From Pontibacillus yanchengensis Y32 (GTDB taxonomy: Bacteria; Bacillota; Bacilli; Bacillales; BH030062): a stretch of DNA of 64,000 bases. Position 1 is the stretch's first letter; every line of letters starts with the position of its first letter. Under the pieces are notes generated by a model. It worked only from the letters and a program-made list of their open reading frames with translations, did no database searches and was not told the origin of the DNA. The stretch is from the NCBI RefSeq assembly GCF_000770635.1, contig NZ_AVBF01000011.1, positions 1-64,000 on the forward strand. Direction: 5' to 3'. Made by a program: the position numbers and the translations under genes. Positions 24,665-33,923 of this stretch are shown here, in pieces.

Positions 24665-25051
24665 GTGTCGAACATAACTGTGGAACAATTTGATTTTTTA
24701 AAGCAATACGATCGTATGCTTCACACGATGAGTGAAGGATTCGAATACTTAGAAGAAAATTTGACCGAAGAAGCACCCCCTCAAGTAGAGCAGGTGTTTG
24801 CCGATATCGTGACGGCTCTTCAGCAATTGAACCAGGGGAATGAAAAACTCGCTAGCTTGCTAGAGGATCGTCAGGATGAGGTCCAGCAGATGCTTGTCGA
24901 TTTTCAGGATATTGTCGAACTGATGAGCCAGTGGTTCGACAAGCAAACGAACGAGGAGAAGCGTGTCCTGTTAACGCAGCAAATCATTCCTTATTTTGAA
25001 AGCTGGCGCAGTAAAATGCACCAACTGCTTCAACCGTATATTGCACACTAA
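24665..25051 (+). CDS. Hypothetical helical protein at the end of the fliD operon
   Basis: This 128-residue acidic helical protein is not recognised. It starts with GTG 9 bases after fliT, with AGGTGATG upstream. The content (MLHTMSEGFEYLEENLTEEAPPQVEQVF, LLEDRQDEVQQMLVDFQDIVELMSQWFDKQ) suggests a four-helix chaperone-like fold, much like FliT and FlgN in size and charge. B. subtilis has no gene here. A terminator follows 5 bases after its stop, so it is the last gene of the operon. Confidence 0.8.
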   Translation: MSNITVEQFDFLKQYDRMLHTMSEGFEYLEENLTEEAPPQVEQVFADIVTALQQLNQGNEKLASLLEDRQDEVQQMLVDFQDIVELMSQWFDKQTNEEKRVLLTQQIIPYFESWRSKMHQLLQPYIAH

Positions 25052-25056
25052 TCTGT

Positions 25057-25092
25057 TTCCGTACCTCGTATAGTTAGGTGCGGAACTTTTTT
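25057..25092 (+). terminator. Terminator of the fliD operon
   Basis: TTCCGTACCT (25057-25066) pairs with AGGTGCGGAA (25076-25085), with one wobble, then C and six T. Confidence 0.92.
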
Positions 25093-25411
25093 ATGTATGG
25101 ATATTCTTGCTGATACCCTTTCGCACAGTAACTTGCTACTAGTCCAAAAATATTCACAAAAAATTCAAGCATATGATGCTATACCAAGTAAGAAATAGGT
25201 GTACAATAAGAGTAAGGAAAGTACTTTAAATTTTGTGTTAATTTCTTGTTTAGTACATGTAAATGAAGGGTACTTTTTTTAAACAAACATCCTTATTAAT
25301 TCTACCAGTAATTTCCGACACAAAATATTCAAAAAACTCAAAATATTAATAGAAGCTTATAGGTGGTTATGGTAGAATAAGAATACATAAGGATGAAAGG
25401 AGGACACTTGT
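25093..25411 (+). promoter_or_regulatory. hpf upstream region with sigma-B-type promoter
   Basis: This gene-free stretch holds GTTTAG (25248-25253), 14 bases and GGGTAC (25268-25273), close to the sigma-B consensus GTTTAA-N14-GGGTAT. B. subtilis hpf (yvyD) is a known sigma-B and sigma-H target. The likely RNA start near 25280 leaves a leader of about 130 bases. No other structure was evident. Confidence 0.62.
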
Positions 25412-25963
25412 ATGAAGTACAACATTCGCGGAGAAAATATTGAGGTAACGGCGGCTATTAAAGAATATGTCGAGAAGAAAATAGGGAAACTAGCCCGTTA
25501 CTTTGATGAGGAACCATCATCCGAGGTGCATGTAAATTTAAGTGTCTATAATGATGAGCAGCAGATTGAGGTTACTATTCCAATGCCTAACCTACTATTA
25601 CGTGCTGAGGAACAGCATGTGGATCTATATGCTGCTATTGACCTTGTGGTAGACAAATTAGAACGTCAAATCCGCAAGCATAAAACGAAAGTGAACCGCA
25701 AATTCCGAAACGAGGGCGCTCCAAAATACGTATTCGCCCAAATGGAAGATGAAGCGAAAAGAGCAGATCCTTATGATGACAATGACATCGAAATTGTAAG
25801 AAACAAGCGCTTCGACTTGAAGCCAATGGATTCAGAAGAAGCGGTTCTACAGATGGATATGCTGGGCCACAGCTTCTTCGTCTTTACAAACGTTGAGACT
25901 GACTCAACAAACGTAGTGTACCGTCGTCGTGATGGACGCTATGGCTTGATTGAACCAAGCTAA
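25412..25963 (+). CDS. hpf: Long-form ribosome hibernation promoting factor
   Basis: Long HPF binds the 30S decoding region and pairs two ribosomes into inactive 100S dimers in stationary phase or stress. The 183-residue protein has the N-terminal S30AE domain (MKYNIRGENIEVTAAIKEYVEKKIGKL), a linker, and the C-terminal dimerisation domain (IVRNKRFDLKPMDSEEAVLQMDMLGHSFFVFTN...VVYRRRDGRYGLIEP). The length fits the long class. GAAAGGAGG precedes the ATG. A strong terminator follows. Confidence 0.97.
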   Translation: MKYNIRGENIEVTAAIKEYVEKKIGKLARYFDEEPSSEVHVNLSVYNDEQQIEVTIPMPNLLLRAEEQHVDLYAAIDLVVDKLERQIRKHKTKVNRKFRNEGAPKYVFAQMEDEAKRADPYDDNDIEIVRNKRFDLKPMDSEEAVLQMDMLGHSFFVFTNVETDSTNVVYRRRDGRYGLIEPS

Positions 25964-25984
25964 ATTTATACCTAATGAAAAGTA

Positions 25985-26014
25985 GGGAGATTCCACATAG
26001 GAATCTCCCTTTTT
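25985..26014 (+). terminator. Terminator after hpf
   Basis: GGGAGATTCC and GGAATCTCCC form a perfect 10-pair stem with an ACATA loop and a following T5 run. Confidence 0.92.
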
Positions 26015-26197
26015 ATTTATTCAGAAATGATATGGAAACTTATCCCTTTGCCATCTATCCTCTATGAAAAAGTTCATTTCCCTTCTATGAAAATCCATCT
26101 TTCCTCACTTGATCATCATATAGACGACAACTTTTCTAATTCGCCATCCTTGTCGAACGATGGTATAAATTAGGTAGTGATGAAAGGAGGCATGATT

Positions 26198-26362
26198 ATG
26201 AGTCAGGAAAAATGCAATTCTTGTCGTAAAATGCAAGACGCCATTCGGAAGCATGAAGAGATTTTGACGCAATTGATCCATTTTGTCGGGAACAATCATG
26301 AACGTATGATTCTACTGGAAAAGGAGCTTAAATCCACTCGTTATCAGCACCTCATTAGCTAA
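26198..26362 (+). CDS. Small Cys-containing helical protein
   Basis: This is a 54-residue protein with the motif EKCNSCRKMQDAIRKHEEIL, a CxxC pair near the N-terminus and a predicted helix running to the end. GAAAGGAGG is spaced 7 bases from the ATG at 26198, a far better fit than the earlier in-frame ATGs. It lies between hpf and secA, where B. subtilis also has a small orphan (yvzG). The function is unknown. Confidence 0.7.
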   Translation: MSQEKCNSCRKMQDAIRKHEEILTQLIHFVGNNHERMILLEKELKSTRYQHLIS

Positions 26363-26425
26363 TCCCCTCCATTAAATGGTTCCCTCGTTAGACCCACAAA
26401 CATCCACGCAACACCTCTCCACAAG

Positions 26426-26458
26426 AAAAGAGTAGCTCATCCTCGGGCTGCTCTTTTT
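26426..26458 (+). terminator. Terminator after the small protein gene
   Basis: AAAAGAGTAGC (26426-26436) pairs with GCTGCTCTTTT (26447-26457), one wobble, followed by T. Confidence 0.85.
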
Positions 26459-26595
26459 CGACAATGTCACATCATTTCCAATACCTCTTTTCCCCTATCA
26501 TGCAAGTTGTCATCCTACTTCTGTTAGTGTTATTATTAGTAATGGACTAATCTATGAGGAAATAACGATTTCTATAAAATAGGGGAGCGTTATAA

Positions 26596-29112
26596 ATGCG
26601 TGCTTTACTAAAAAAAGTGTTCGGCGATGAGAATTCACGTGCACTGAAAAAAATCGATAAAACAGTAGAAGAGATTGAAGGCTTAGAACCTGAAATCGAG
26701 AAGCTTTCGGATGAAGATTTACAGGCTAAGACTGACGAATTCAAAGGCCGGTACCAGAAAGGGGAAAGCCTTGACGATATGCTACCGGAAGCGTATGCGG
26801 TTGTCCGTGAAGCTTCCAAGCGTGTATTAGGCATGCGCCCGTTCCCAGTACAGTTAAGTGGTGCGATTGCCCTACACGACGGAAATATTGCTGAGATGAA
26901 AACAGGTGAAGGTAAGACCCTTGCGTCTACTATGCCTGCTTATTTAAATGCGATTACTGGAAAAGGCGTTCATATTATCACGGTCAACGACTACTTGGCT
27001 AGTCGTGACGCGGCTGATATGGGTGTTTTATATAACTTCCTTGGTTTAACGGTAGGCTTGAATGCGAATGGCCTTTCCAAAGAAGAAAAGCGTGAAGCGT
27101 ACCTAGCCGACATTACGTACGGTACAAACAATGAGTACGGCTTCGACTACCTTCGTGACAATATGGTGCTATACAAAGAGCAAATGGTTCAACGTCCGTT
27201 GCACTTTGCCATCATTGACGAGGTGGACTCTGTGCTAATTGACGAAGCAAGAACGCCGTTGATTATTTCTGGGTCCGCGCAGAAGTCTGCGAATATGTAT
27301 CATAAAGCTGATCAATACGTACGCACATTAAAGCAAGAAGAAGATTACACGTATGATGAGAAAACAAAAGGCGTTCAATTAACAGAAGAAGGAATCAACA
27401 AGGCCGAACGCTTTTTCCAAATTGAGAACCTATTTGATCTTTCCAACGTAACCCTGACGCACCACATTAACCAGGCGCTAAAGGCGCACACGTCGATGAT
27501 GCGTGACCAGGATTATGTGGTTCAAGAAGAAGAAGTTGTCATCGTTGACCAATTTACTGGTCGTCTGATGAAAGGTCGTACGTATAGCGATGGCTTGCAC
27601 CAGGCAATTGAAGCAAAAGAAGGGCTTCAAATCCGTAATGAAAGCCAAACGCTAGCAACGATCACGTTCCAGAACTTCTTCCGTATGTATGAAAAGATTT
27701 CTGGTATGACCGGTACAGCGAAGACGGAAGAAGAGGAATTCCGTAACATCTACGCGATGGATGTTGTGGTTATCCCAACGAACAAACCAATCGTTCGTGA
27801 CGACAAAGCGGACATGATCTATAAATCAATTGATGCGAAATTCAAAGCGGTTGTCGAGGACATTAAAGAGCGCTATAGCCGAGGCCAACCTGTTCTAGTT
27901 GGTACGGTTGCCGTGGAAAGCTCTGAACTCGTATCCCAATACTTGAAAAAAGCAGGCGTACCGCACAACGTACTAAACGCGAAGAACCACTTCCGTGAGG
28001 CGGAAATCATTGAGAACGCTGGTCAAAAAGGAGCGGTAACGATCGCGACGAACATGGCCGGTCGTGGTACCGACATCAAGCTAGGCGATGGTGTGAAAGA
28101 AGAAGGCGGTCTTGCCGTTATTGGTACAGAGCGTCACGAATCACGTCGTATCGATAACCAGCTTCGTGGTCGTTCCGGACGTCAGGGAGACCCAGGTGTT
28201 TCCCAGTTCTATCTAGCGATGGAAGACGAATTGATGCGCCGTTTCGGTTCTGACAACATGCGTAACATGATGGACCGTCTAGGTATGGATGATACGCAGC
28301 CGATCGAGAGTAAAATGGTCTCCCGTGCTGTGGAATCAGCACAGAAGCGAGTAGAGGGTAACAACTTCGATGCTCGTAAGACCCTTCTTGCCTACGACGA
28401 TGTGCTTCGTCAGCAGCGTGAAGTTATTTACAAGCAGCGTTATGATGTGCTTGATTCAGATAATCTTCGTGAGATTATCGAAGAGATGATCAAGTCCACC
28501 ATCGAGCGTCAGGTTTCTACCCATACGCAAGATGAAGAGGACGAAAATTGGGATCTTGATGCATTAGTTGATTATCTTAAAGGAACGGTCCTTGAAGAAG
28601 GCGATGTTATAAGAGCTGATCTGAAAGGCAAAGACCCAGAAGAGATGAACGAACTCATCATGGAAAAAGTGAAAGAACGCTATGATGAAAAAGAAGAAGA
28701 GCTTACGTCCGAGCAAATGCGTGAGTTTGAAAAGGTTATTCTTCTTCGCACTGTGGATACGAAGTGGATGGATCACATTGATCAAATGGATCAGCTTCGC
28801 CAAGGTATTCACCTACGTGCCTATGGCCAAAATGATCCTCTTCGCGAATATCAATTTGAAGGCTTCGCCATGTTCGAGCAAATGATTGCCAACATTGAAG
28901 AAGATGTAGCTAAATACGTCATGAAGGCGCAAATCCGTGAAAACCTACAACGTCAAGAAGTAGCCAAGGGAGCAACGGCTGTTTCTGGCGATGACCAAGA
29001 AGACAAGAAAGAAACAAAACGGAAGCCGATACGAAATACAGAGCAAGTAGGGCGTAACGCACCTTGCCCTTGTGGAAGCGGCAAGAAATACAAGCATTGT
29101 TGTGGACAATAA
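26596..29112 (+). CDS. secA: Protein translocase ATPase SecA
   Basis: SecA drives preproteins through SecYEG. The 838-residue protein has Walker A ([11 protein letters not shown]), the DEAD-like [21 protein letters not shown], the preprotein cross-linking domain, [24 protein letters not shown], the helical wing and scaffold, and the C-terminal zinc-binding tail [14 protein letters not shown]. Length is normal for Bacillaceae. GGGGAG precedes the ATG. prfB follows, as in B. subtilis. Confidence 0.98.
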   Translation: MRALLKKVFGDENSRALKKIDKTVEEIEGLEPEIEKLSDEDLQAKTDEFKGRYQKGESLDDMLPEAYAVVREASKRVLGMRPFPVQLSGAIALHDGNIAEMKTGEGKTLASTMPAYLNAITGKGVHIITVNDYLASRDAADMGVLYNFLGLTVGLNANGLSKEEKREAYLADITYGTNNEYGFDYLRDNMVLYKEQMVQRPLHFAIIDEVDSVLIDEARTPLIISGSAQKSANMYHKADQYVRTLKQEEDYTYDEKTKGVQLTEEGINKAERFFQIENLFDLSNVTLTHHINQALKAHTSMMRDQDYVVQEEEVVIVDQFTGRLMKGRTYSDGLHQAIEAKEGLQIRNESQTLATITFQNFFRMYEKISGMTGTAKTEEEEFRNIYAMDVVVIPTNKPIVRDDKADMIYKSIDAKFKAVVEDIKERYSRGQPVLVGTVAVESSELVSQYLKKAGVPHNVLNAKNHFREAEIIENAGQKGAVTIATNMAGRGTDIKLGDGVKEEGGLAVIGTERHESRRIDNQLRGRSGRQGDPGVSQFYLAMEDELMRRFGSDNMRNMMDRLGMDDTQPIESKMVSRAVESAQKRVEGNNFDARKTLLAYDDVLRQQREVIYKQRYDVLDSDNLREIIEEMIKSTIERQVSTHTQDEEDENWDLDALVDYLKGTVLEEGDVIRADLKGKDPEEMNELIMEKVKERYDEKEEELTSEQMREFEKVILLRTVDTKWMDHIDQMDQLRQGIHLRAYGQNDPLREYQFEGFAMFEQMIANIEEDVAKYVMKAQIRENLQRQEVAKGATAVSGDDQEDKKETKRKPIRNTEQVGRNAPCPCGSGKKYKHCCGQ

Positions 29113-29125
29113 ATAGACTCCAAGG

Positions 29126-29152
29126 CACTCTCTAGCAGAGGAGAGTGTCTTT
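29126..29152 (+). terminator. Probable terminator between secA and prfB
   Basis: CACTCTC (29126-29132) and GAGAGTG (29141-29147) form a 7-pair stem followed by TCTTTG. The T run is short, so readthrough into prfB is possible. Confidence 0.6.
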
Positions 29153-29264
29153 GTCTGTTGTTTTATTTTTAGAAAGAGAAGCTTATAAATGGTTTTCGTC
29201 AATGCTGAGGAGAGGCAATTCGCGCCCTGAGCTTTTCATATAATTACTGATGAGGTGAGATGCA

Positions 29265-30366
29265 ATGGAATTAGTAGATCTTAAGCATGAATTAGATAAA
29301 ATGGCTAATCAATTAGCGGACTTCAGGGGGTCTCTTTGACTTCGATTCAAAGAAGGCTCGTATTCAAGAATTAGAAGAACAAATGGCTGAACCGTCCTTT
29401 TGGGATGATCAAAATACAGCTCAACAAGTTATTAGTGAAGTGAACGGCCTTAAGGAATTGGTTCATACACTAGAACGTCATGAAGAAACGCATGAAAACT
29501 TAGAGGTTTCTCATGAACTTGTCAAAGAAGAGCAAGACGATGAGCTTCATAAGGAACTAGAAGAAGATGTGAAAAAGCTTCGAAAATCCCTGGATGAGTT
29601 TGAACTTCAAATGCTGTTAAGCGAACCGTATGATAAAAACAACGCCATCCTTGAACTTCATCCAGGTGCTGGTGGTACCGAGTCGCAGGACTGGGCGAGC
29701 ATGCTTCTACGTATGTACACTCGCTGGGCTGAGGGACGTGGCTTCAAGGTAGAAACGATGGATTATCTACCTGGTGAAGAAGCAGGCGTGAAAAGTGTGA
29801 CCCTGAACATCCAAGGTCACAACGCCTACGGTTACCTTAAAGCTGAAAAAGGTGTGCATCGCCTTGTTCGTATTTCTCCGTTTGACTCGTCAGGCCGTCG
29901 CCACACATCTTTTGCTTCATGTGAAGTGATGCCTGAATTTAACGAAGAGATTGAAATTGAAGTACGAAGCGAAGACTTGAAGCTTGATACGTATCGTGCC
30001 AGCGGTGCTGGTGGTCAGCACGTTAACACGACCGACTCAGCTGTACGTATTACGCACTTACCATCGAACATTGTCGTAACGTGTCAGTCTGAGCGTTCAC
30101 AGATCAAGAACCGTGAGCAAGCGATGAAGATGTTGAAAGCTAAGCTATATCAACGTGAAATCGAGCGCCAGCAACAAGAGATGGATGAAATTCGTGGCGA
30201 CCAAAAGGAAATTGGCTGGGGAAGCCAAATCCGCTCGTACGTGTTCCACCCATACTCGATGGTGAAAGACCACCGTACCAACAAAGAAGTCGGCAACGTA
30301 CAAGGCGTCATGGATGGCGACATACAACCTTTCATTAACGCATTTCTGCGCTCGCAGATCGATTAA
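29265..30366 (+). CDS. prfB: Peptide chain release factor 2, with programmed +1 frameshift
   Basis: RF2 ends translation at UGA and UAA. The gene begins at ATG 29265 with 24 codons ([20 protein letters not shown]...), reaches CTT-TGA-C at 29334-29340 and resumes in the +1 frame (gene parts 29265-29336 and 29338-30366). An AGGGGG Shine-Dalgarno-like stimulator (29325-29330) lies just before the slip site, the standard autoregulatory device. The second part has the GGQ motif ([15 protein letters not shown]) and the SPF stop-recognition motif ([15 protein letters not shown]). GAGGTGAG precedes the start. Confidence 0.97.
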
Positions 30367-30371
30367 GAAGG

Positions 30372-30403
30372 ACCCTGTCTACAAAAGTAGGCAGGGTTTT
30401 TTT
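30372..30403 (+). terminator. Terminator after prfB
   Basis: ACCCTGTCTAC (30372-30382) pairs with GTAGGCAGGGT (30387-30397), one wobble, with an AAAA loop and a run of seven T. Confidence 0.93.
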
Positions 30404-30550
30404 GGGTGGTAGGGCACCCCACTCCTTTCATGTACTAATACGTTATATCACTGGCGTTTACACCCCTCATCCATCGTGCTATACTCCATAACGGAATTCA
30501 TTCCAGTTTTTTCGTAAACGAACATATTTTTAATCAAAACAAACAAGAAT

Positions 30551-30619
30551 AAAAGAGCAGGTTGCCGCGTTTACGATGCGCGGTCATTTTAATGGGAAAA
30601 TCTCCTGAACTGCTCTTTT
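30551..30619 (+). ncRNA. Candidate three-way-junction RNA upstream of yitT
   Basis: AAAAGAGCAG (30551-30560) pairs perfectly with CTGCTCTTTT (30610-30619), closing a loop with two inner hairpins: CCGCG (30565-30569)/CGCGG (30579-30583) and ATTTT (30586-30590)/AAAAT (30597-30601). There is no T run after it, so it is not a simple terminator. It ends 26 bases before the YitT-family start. It was not recognised as a known riboswitch class; a mobile repeat with inverted ends is another possibility. Confidence 0.45.
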
Positions 30620-30644
30620 GGACAGAATGTGAGAGGTGTTGTGC

Positions 30645-31520
30645 ATGATGATGATGATGAAAAAATACCGTAGGGAGCCGATGCCTTCCTGGCTTCATCA
30701 TACGATTGAATACTTATTTGTAATCATTGGCTCCGCTTTTGTAGCGACGGCTTTTAATATCTTTTTGCTTCCGAATGAAATTGCTTCTGGCGGCGTAGCT
30801 GGAATTAGTACGATTACCAAAGGGCTTTTTGACTGGGACCCAGCGTACGTGCAGTGGGCGCTCAATATTCCGTTATTTATTTCAGGGGTCTTTATTCTTG
30901 GGAAAAACTTCGGTGCCAAATCTCTTGTAGGTACGATAGCTCTCCCGTTTTTCGTTAAGCTGACAAGTGGCATTGATCCAGCTACAGAAAATGCGCTACT
31001 TGCTTCTATTTTTGGGGGAATGGGTGTAGGACTTGGCCTTGGTATCGTCTTTCGTGGACGTGCTTCCACCGGAGGAGTTGATTTACTGGCTCAAATCATT
31101 CATAAATACACGCATATCCCATTAGGCCTATGTATTGCCATGGTGGATGGGGTCATTGTAGCCAGTGCCGCGATTGTTTTTGACGTGGAAAAAGGGCTTT
31201 TCGCACTAATCGGTTTATTTGCAACGAGCAGAACGATCGACTTTGTACAGGTTGGTTTCAATCGCTCGAAAAACGTTATGATTATCTCGCAAGAATTGGA
31301 TGCGGTACGGTTGGCTATCCTACAGGAGATTGATCGAGGTGCTACCGTATTAAATGGTGTAGGTGGCTATACCAATGAAGACCGGAATATTATCATGGTT
31401 GTGGTAGAACAGAGCGAATTCACCAAATTGACACAAACTGTCAAAAAGATTGATCCCACAGCGTTTGTCATCGCTATGAACGCTGCCGAAGTGCTAGGTG
31501 AGGGTTTTAAATCCGACTAG
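30645..31520 (+). CDS. YitT family membrane protein with DUF2179 domain
   Basis: This 291-residue membrane protein belongs to the YitT family (B. subtilis yvjA occupies this place). There are about five or six membrane segments in residues 20-200 (FVIIGSAFVATAFNIFLLPN, then GVGLGLGIVFRGRASTGGVDLLAQI) and a cytoplasmic DUF2179 domain at the C-terminus (RGATVLNGVGGYTNEDRNIIMVVV). The transported compound is unknown. The start is the first of five consecutive ATGs at 30645, following GAGAGGTG. Confidence 0.9.
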   Translation: MMMMMKKYRREPMPSWLHHTIEYLFVIIGSAFVATAFNIFLLPNEIASGGVAGISTITKGLFDWDPAYVQWALNIPLFISGVFILGKNFGAKSLVGTIALPFFVKLTSGIDPATENALLASIFGGMGVGLGLGIVFRGRASTGGVDLLAQIIHKYTHIPLGLCIAMVDGVIVASAAIVFDVEKGLFALIGLFATSRTIDFVQVGFNRSKNVMIISQELDAVRLAILQEIDRGATVLNGVGGYTNEDRNIIMVVVEQSEFTKLTQTVKKIDPTAFVIAMNAAEVLGEGFKSD

Positions 31521-31581
31521 TTTGGATATAATATCCTTGATGGATTTTTTCTATCAGTCCACTTCGTTAGGGGGAAGTAAG

Positions 31582-31974
31582 TTGAAAAAGTATGTAATGG
31601 CAATACTCTTCGGCTCTGTGCTAGTACTTAGTGCTTGTGGCGGTGGCGGAGAAGAAGATGGTGGCTCCACAGACAACGGAGAAGATACCCAGACAGAAGA
31701 AAATGGTGGCGACTCTAGTGAAGATGCTGGCGGCGATAGTGGTGGCGAAGTAAACACTGCTGAAGCAGAAAAGCTGTATAAGCAAAACTGTGCTAGCTGT
31801 CATGCGAACGATCTTTCTGGTAACGTCGGTCCAAGCTTGAAACAAGTTGGCTCAAAGCTTGATAAGAGTGGAATTAAAGAAATTATCATTAACGGTAAAG
31901 GCTCCATGCCTCCAAAACAATTGGAAGGACAAGAAGCCGAAACCGTTGCAGCATGGCTAGCTATGAAAAAGTAA
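31582..31974 (+). CDS. cccB: Membrane-anchored cytochrome c551 (CccB type)
   Basis: This is a small lipoprotein cytochrome c carrying electrons outside the membrane. The 130-residue protein starts with TTG (31582), 7 bases after AGGGGG, giving KKYVMAILFGSVLVLSAC with a lipobox. A strongly acidic Gly/Glu/Asp linker follows, then the haem-binding CASCH motif and a distal Met in GKGSMPPKQL. An alternative reading from 31498 would overlap the YitT gene and destroy the signal peptide. The long acidic linker suits an organism of salty habitats. Confidence 0.92.
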   Translation: MKKYVMAILFGSVLVLSACGGGGEEDGGSTDNGEDTQTEENGGDSSEDAGGDSGGEVNTAEAEKLYKQNCASCHANDLSGNVGPSLKQVGSKLDKSGIKEIIINGKGSMPPKQLEGQEAETVAAWLAMKK

Positions 31975-32003
31975 CCATTTTTGATAAAAAAATACTTATG
32001 AGT

Positions 32004-32047
32004 AAAAACCTAGATAACTGGATGGATAATCCAGCATCTAGGTTTTT
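32004..32047 (+). terminator. Terminator after cccB
   Basis: AAAACCTAGAT and ATCTAGGTTTT pair perfectly around an inner CTGGAT/ATCCAG hairpin, followed by a T run. Confidence 0.9.
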
Positions 32048-32319
32048 TTAATGCCGAAATAGGTAGGAAAGTATGTAGCTTATTTTAAGATTAAGCAAAC
32101 GCTTCATCCATTGCCATATCGCGAATTGTAAGAGATTAGGTTGTAAAATCTGAAATGAAAATGTAATAATTTTATGTCTAAAAAAATCGAATTTAAATGT
32201 TATAATGAAAAAGGACACGAAACGACGTCATTATTTGAACGTTCAAATAATTAATACACAGCCAAAGGTAGAACATCATAGATAGATAAACAACGATAGA
32301 GACACAGGTGGTTTTCTGA
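32048..32319 (+). promoter_or_regulatory. ftsE upstream region
   Basis: There is no gene between the cccB terminator and ftsE. TATAAT near 32202-32207 (in TGTTATAATG) is a good sigma-A -10; no convincing -35 was found. ATTATTTGAACGTTCAAATAATTA near 32231-32254 is a near-perfect palindrome that could bind a regulator or form a hairpin in the leader. Confidence 0.5.
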
Positions 32320-33006
32320 ATGATTGAGATGAAAGATGTTAATAAGACATATCCCAATGGGGTTACAGCCCTACAAGGAATAGATTTATCCATAGCTCAA
32401 GGTGAGTTTGTGTACATAGTTGGTCCAAGTGGCGCTGGTAAATCAACGCTTGTTGGAATGATGTTTCGTGAAGAAAAACATACAAGCGGTAGCATCACCA
32501 TCAACGGAATTGATTTAAACAAGCTAAAAGAACGCAAAGTTCCTCAGCTACGCCGTAACATCGGAGTAGTCTATCAGGACTTTAAACTATTACCAAGACT
32601 CACAGTTTATGAAAATATCGCGTTTGCGTTAGAGGTTCTTGAAGAATCTCCTAAAAATATAAAAAAACGAGTGATGGAAGTACTAGACTTAGTGAAGTTA
32701 AAAAACAAAGCACGCCATATTCCAGATCAACTATCTGGAGGAGAGCAACAGCGTGTTTCGATAGCTCGTGCGATTGTTAATCATCCCAAAATGATGATCG
32801 CAGACGAGCCTACAGGAAATTTAGACCCAGATACATCATGGGATATCATGCAAATCTTCGAAGAAATTAACGCAAAAGGTACGACAGTCATTATGGCAAC
32901 ACACAGCAAAGAAATCGTAAACACAATTCGTAAGCGAGTCATAGCCGTTGAAAGTGGCCGTATTGTCCGTGATGAAAGCAGGGGTGAATACGGTTATGAA
33001 ATTTAG
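32320..33006 (+). CDS. ftsE: Cell division ABC transporter ATP-binding protein FtsE
   Basis: FtsE powers the FtsEX complex, which switches on peptidoglycan hydrolases outside the cell. The 228-residue ATPase has Walker A (GPSGAGKST), the signature LSGGEQQRVSIARAI and Walker B (MMIADEPTGNLDP), with the H-loop ATHSKEIV. The last 11 bases overlap ftsX, so the two are translationally coupled. Confidence 0.97.
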   Translation: MIEMKDVNKTYPNGVTALQGIDLSIAQGEFVYIVGPSGAGKSTLVGMMFREEKHTSGSITINGIDLNKLKERKVPQLRRNIGVVYQDFKLLPRLTVYENIAFALEVLEESPKNIKKRVMEVLDLVKLKNKARHIPDQLSGGEQQRVSIARAIVNHPKMMIADEPTGNLDPDTSWDIMQIFEEINAKGTTVIMATHSKEIVNTIRKRVIAVESGRIVRDESRGEYGYEI

Positions 33007-33889
33007 AACATTAGGAAGACATGCACGTGAAGGTGGTAAAAACATCTACCGAAATGGATGGATGACCGTTGCATCCGTTGGGGCGGTTACAACCACCTTA
33101 ATTCTCGTGGGCGTTTTTATCGCGCTTATGCTTAATTTGAACCAGATAGCAACCAACGTAGAGAAAGACGTCGAGATAAAAGTACTAGTTGAATTGACAG
33201 CTGAAGAAGGTCAAATTGAGGACCTTGAATCCAAGCTCAAAGATATTCCTGAAGTCGAATCCGTCAATTTCTCCTCTAAAGAGGATGAATTAAATCGACT
33301 CATTGAGAGCATGGGTGAAGAAGGACAAGCTTGGGAATTATTTGAGCAGGACAATCCATTAAATGATGCCTTTGTCGTAAAAACAACAGATCCAAACGAC
33401 ACATTTGATGTTGCTGAAAACATTAAGAACTTCGATTATGTTAACGAGGTTAATTACGGTCAACAGGTAGTGGAAAAGCTACTCAGCTTTACTAAGTATG
33501 CTCGTTACATAGGAGCAGCACTTATTATTGGACTTGTTTTCACTGCTATTTTCCTTATTTCCAACACGATTAAACTTACAATTATGGCGCGAAGCAAGGA
33601 AATTGGCATTATGAAGCTAGTCGGAGCAACAAATAGCTTTATACGCTGGCCTTTCTTCATTGAAGGAATGCTTCTAGGCGTATTAGGTTCACTAATTCCA
33701 ATCGGTGCTACCGTTGGAGGGTATTACTACCTATACAATAATTTAAGAGATAAAATACAGTTCACATTCGTGGAACTACTACCATTTAATCCGTTCGCTT
33801 GGCAATTAGCTCTTATATTGCTTTCAATTGGAGCGTTTATAGGAGTTTGGGGTAGCGTCATGAGTGTCCGTAAATTCTTGAAAGTATAA
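32996..33889 (+). CDS. ftsX: Cell division protein FtsX
   Basis: FtsX is the membrane partner of FtsE. The 297-residue protein has a basic N-terminus (MKFRTLGRHAREGGKNIYRNGWM), a first membrane segment, an external loop of about 110 residues that contacts the hydrolase, and three C-terminal membrane segments around MARSKEIGIMKLVGATNSFIRWPF. The ATG at 32996 is chosen over an upstream in-frame ATG, because it gives the family N-terminus and follows GGGGTG. The M23 hydrolase that it probably activates is next. Confidence 0.96.
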   Translation: MKFRTLGRHAREGGKNIYRNGWMTVASVGAVTTTLILVGVFIALMLNLNQIATNVEKDVEIKVLVELTAEEGQIEDLESKLKDIPEVESVNFSSKEDELNRLIESMGEEGQAWELFEQDNPLNDAFVVKTTDPNDTFDVAENIKNFDYVNEVNYGQQVVEKLLSFTKYARYIGAALIIGLVFTAIFLISNTIKLTIMARSKEIGIMKLVGATNSFIRWPFFIEGMLLGVLGSLIPIGATVGGYYYLYNNLRDKIQFTFVELLPFNPFAWQLALILLSIGAFIGVWGSVMSVRKFLKV

Positions 33890-33923
33890 AATCACAGTGG
33901 CTAGGGAAGGAGAAAGCGTTGGA

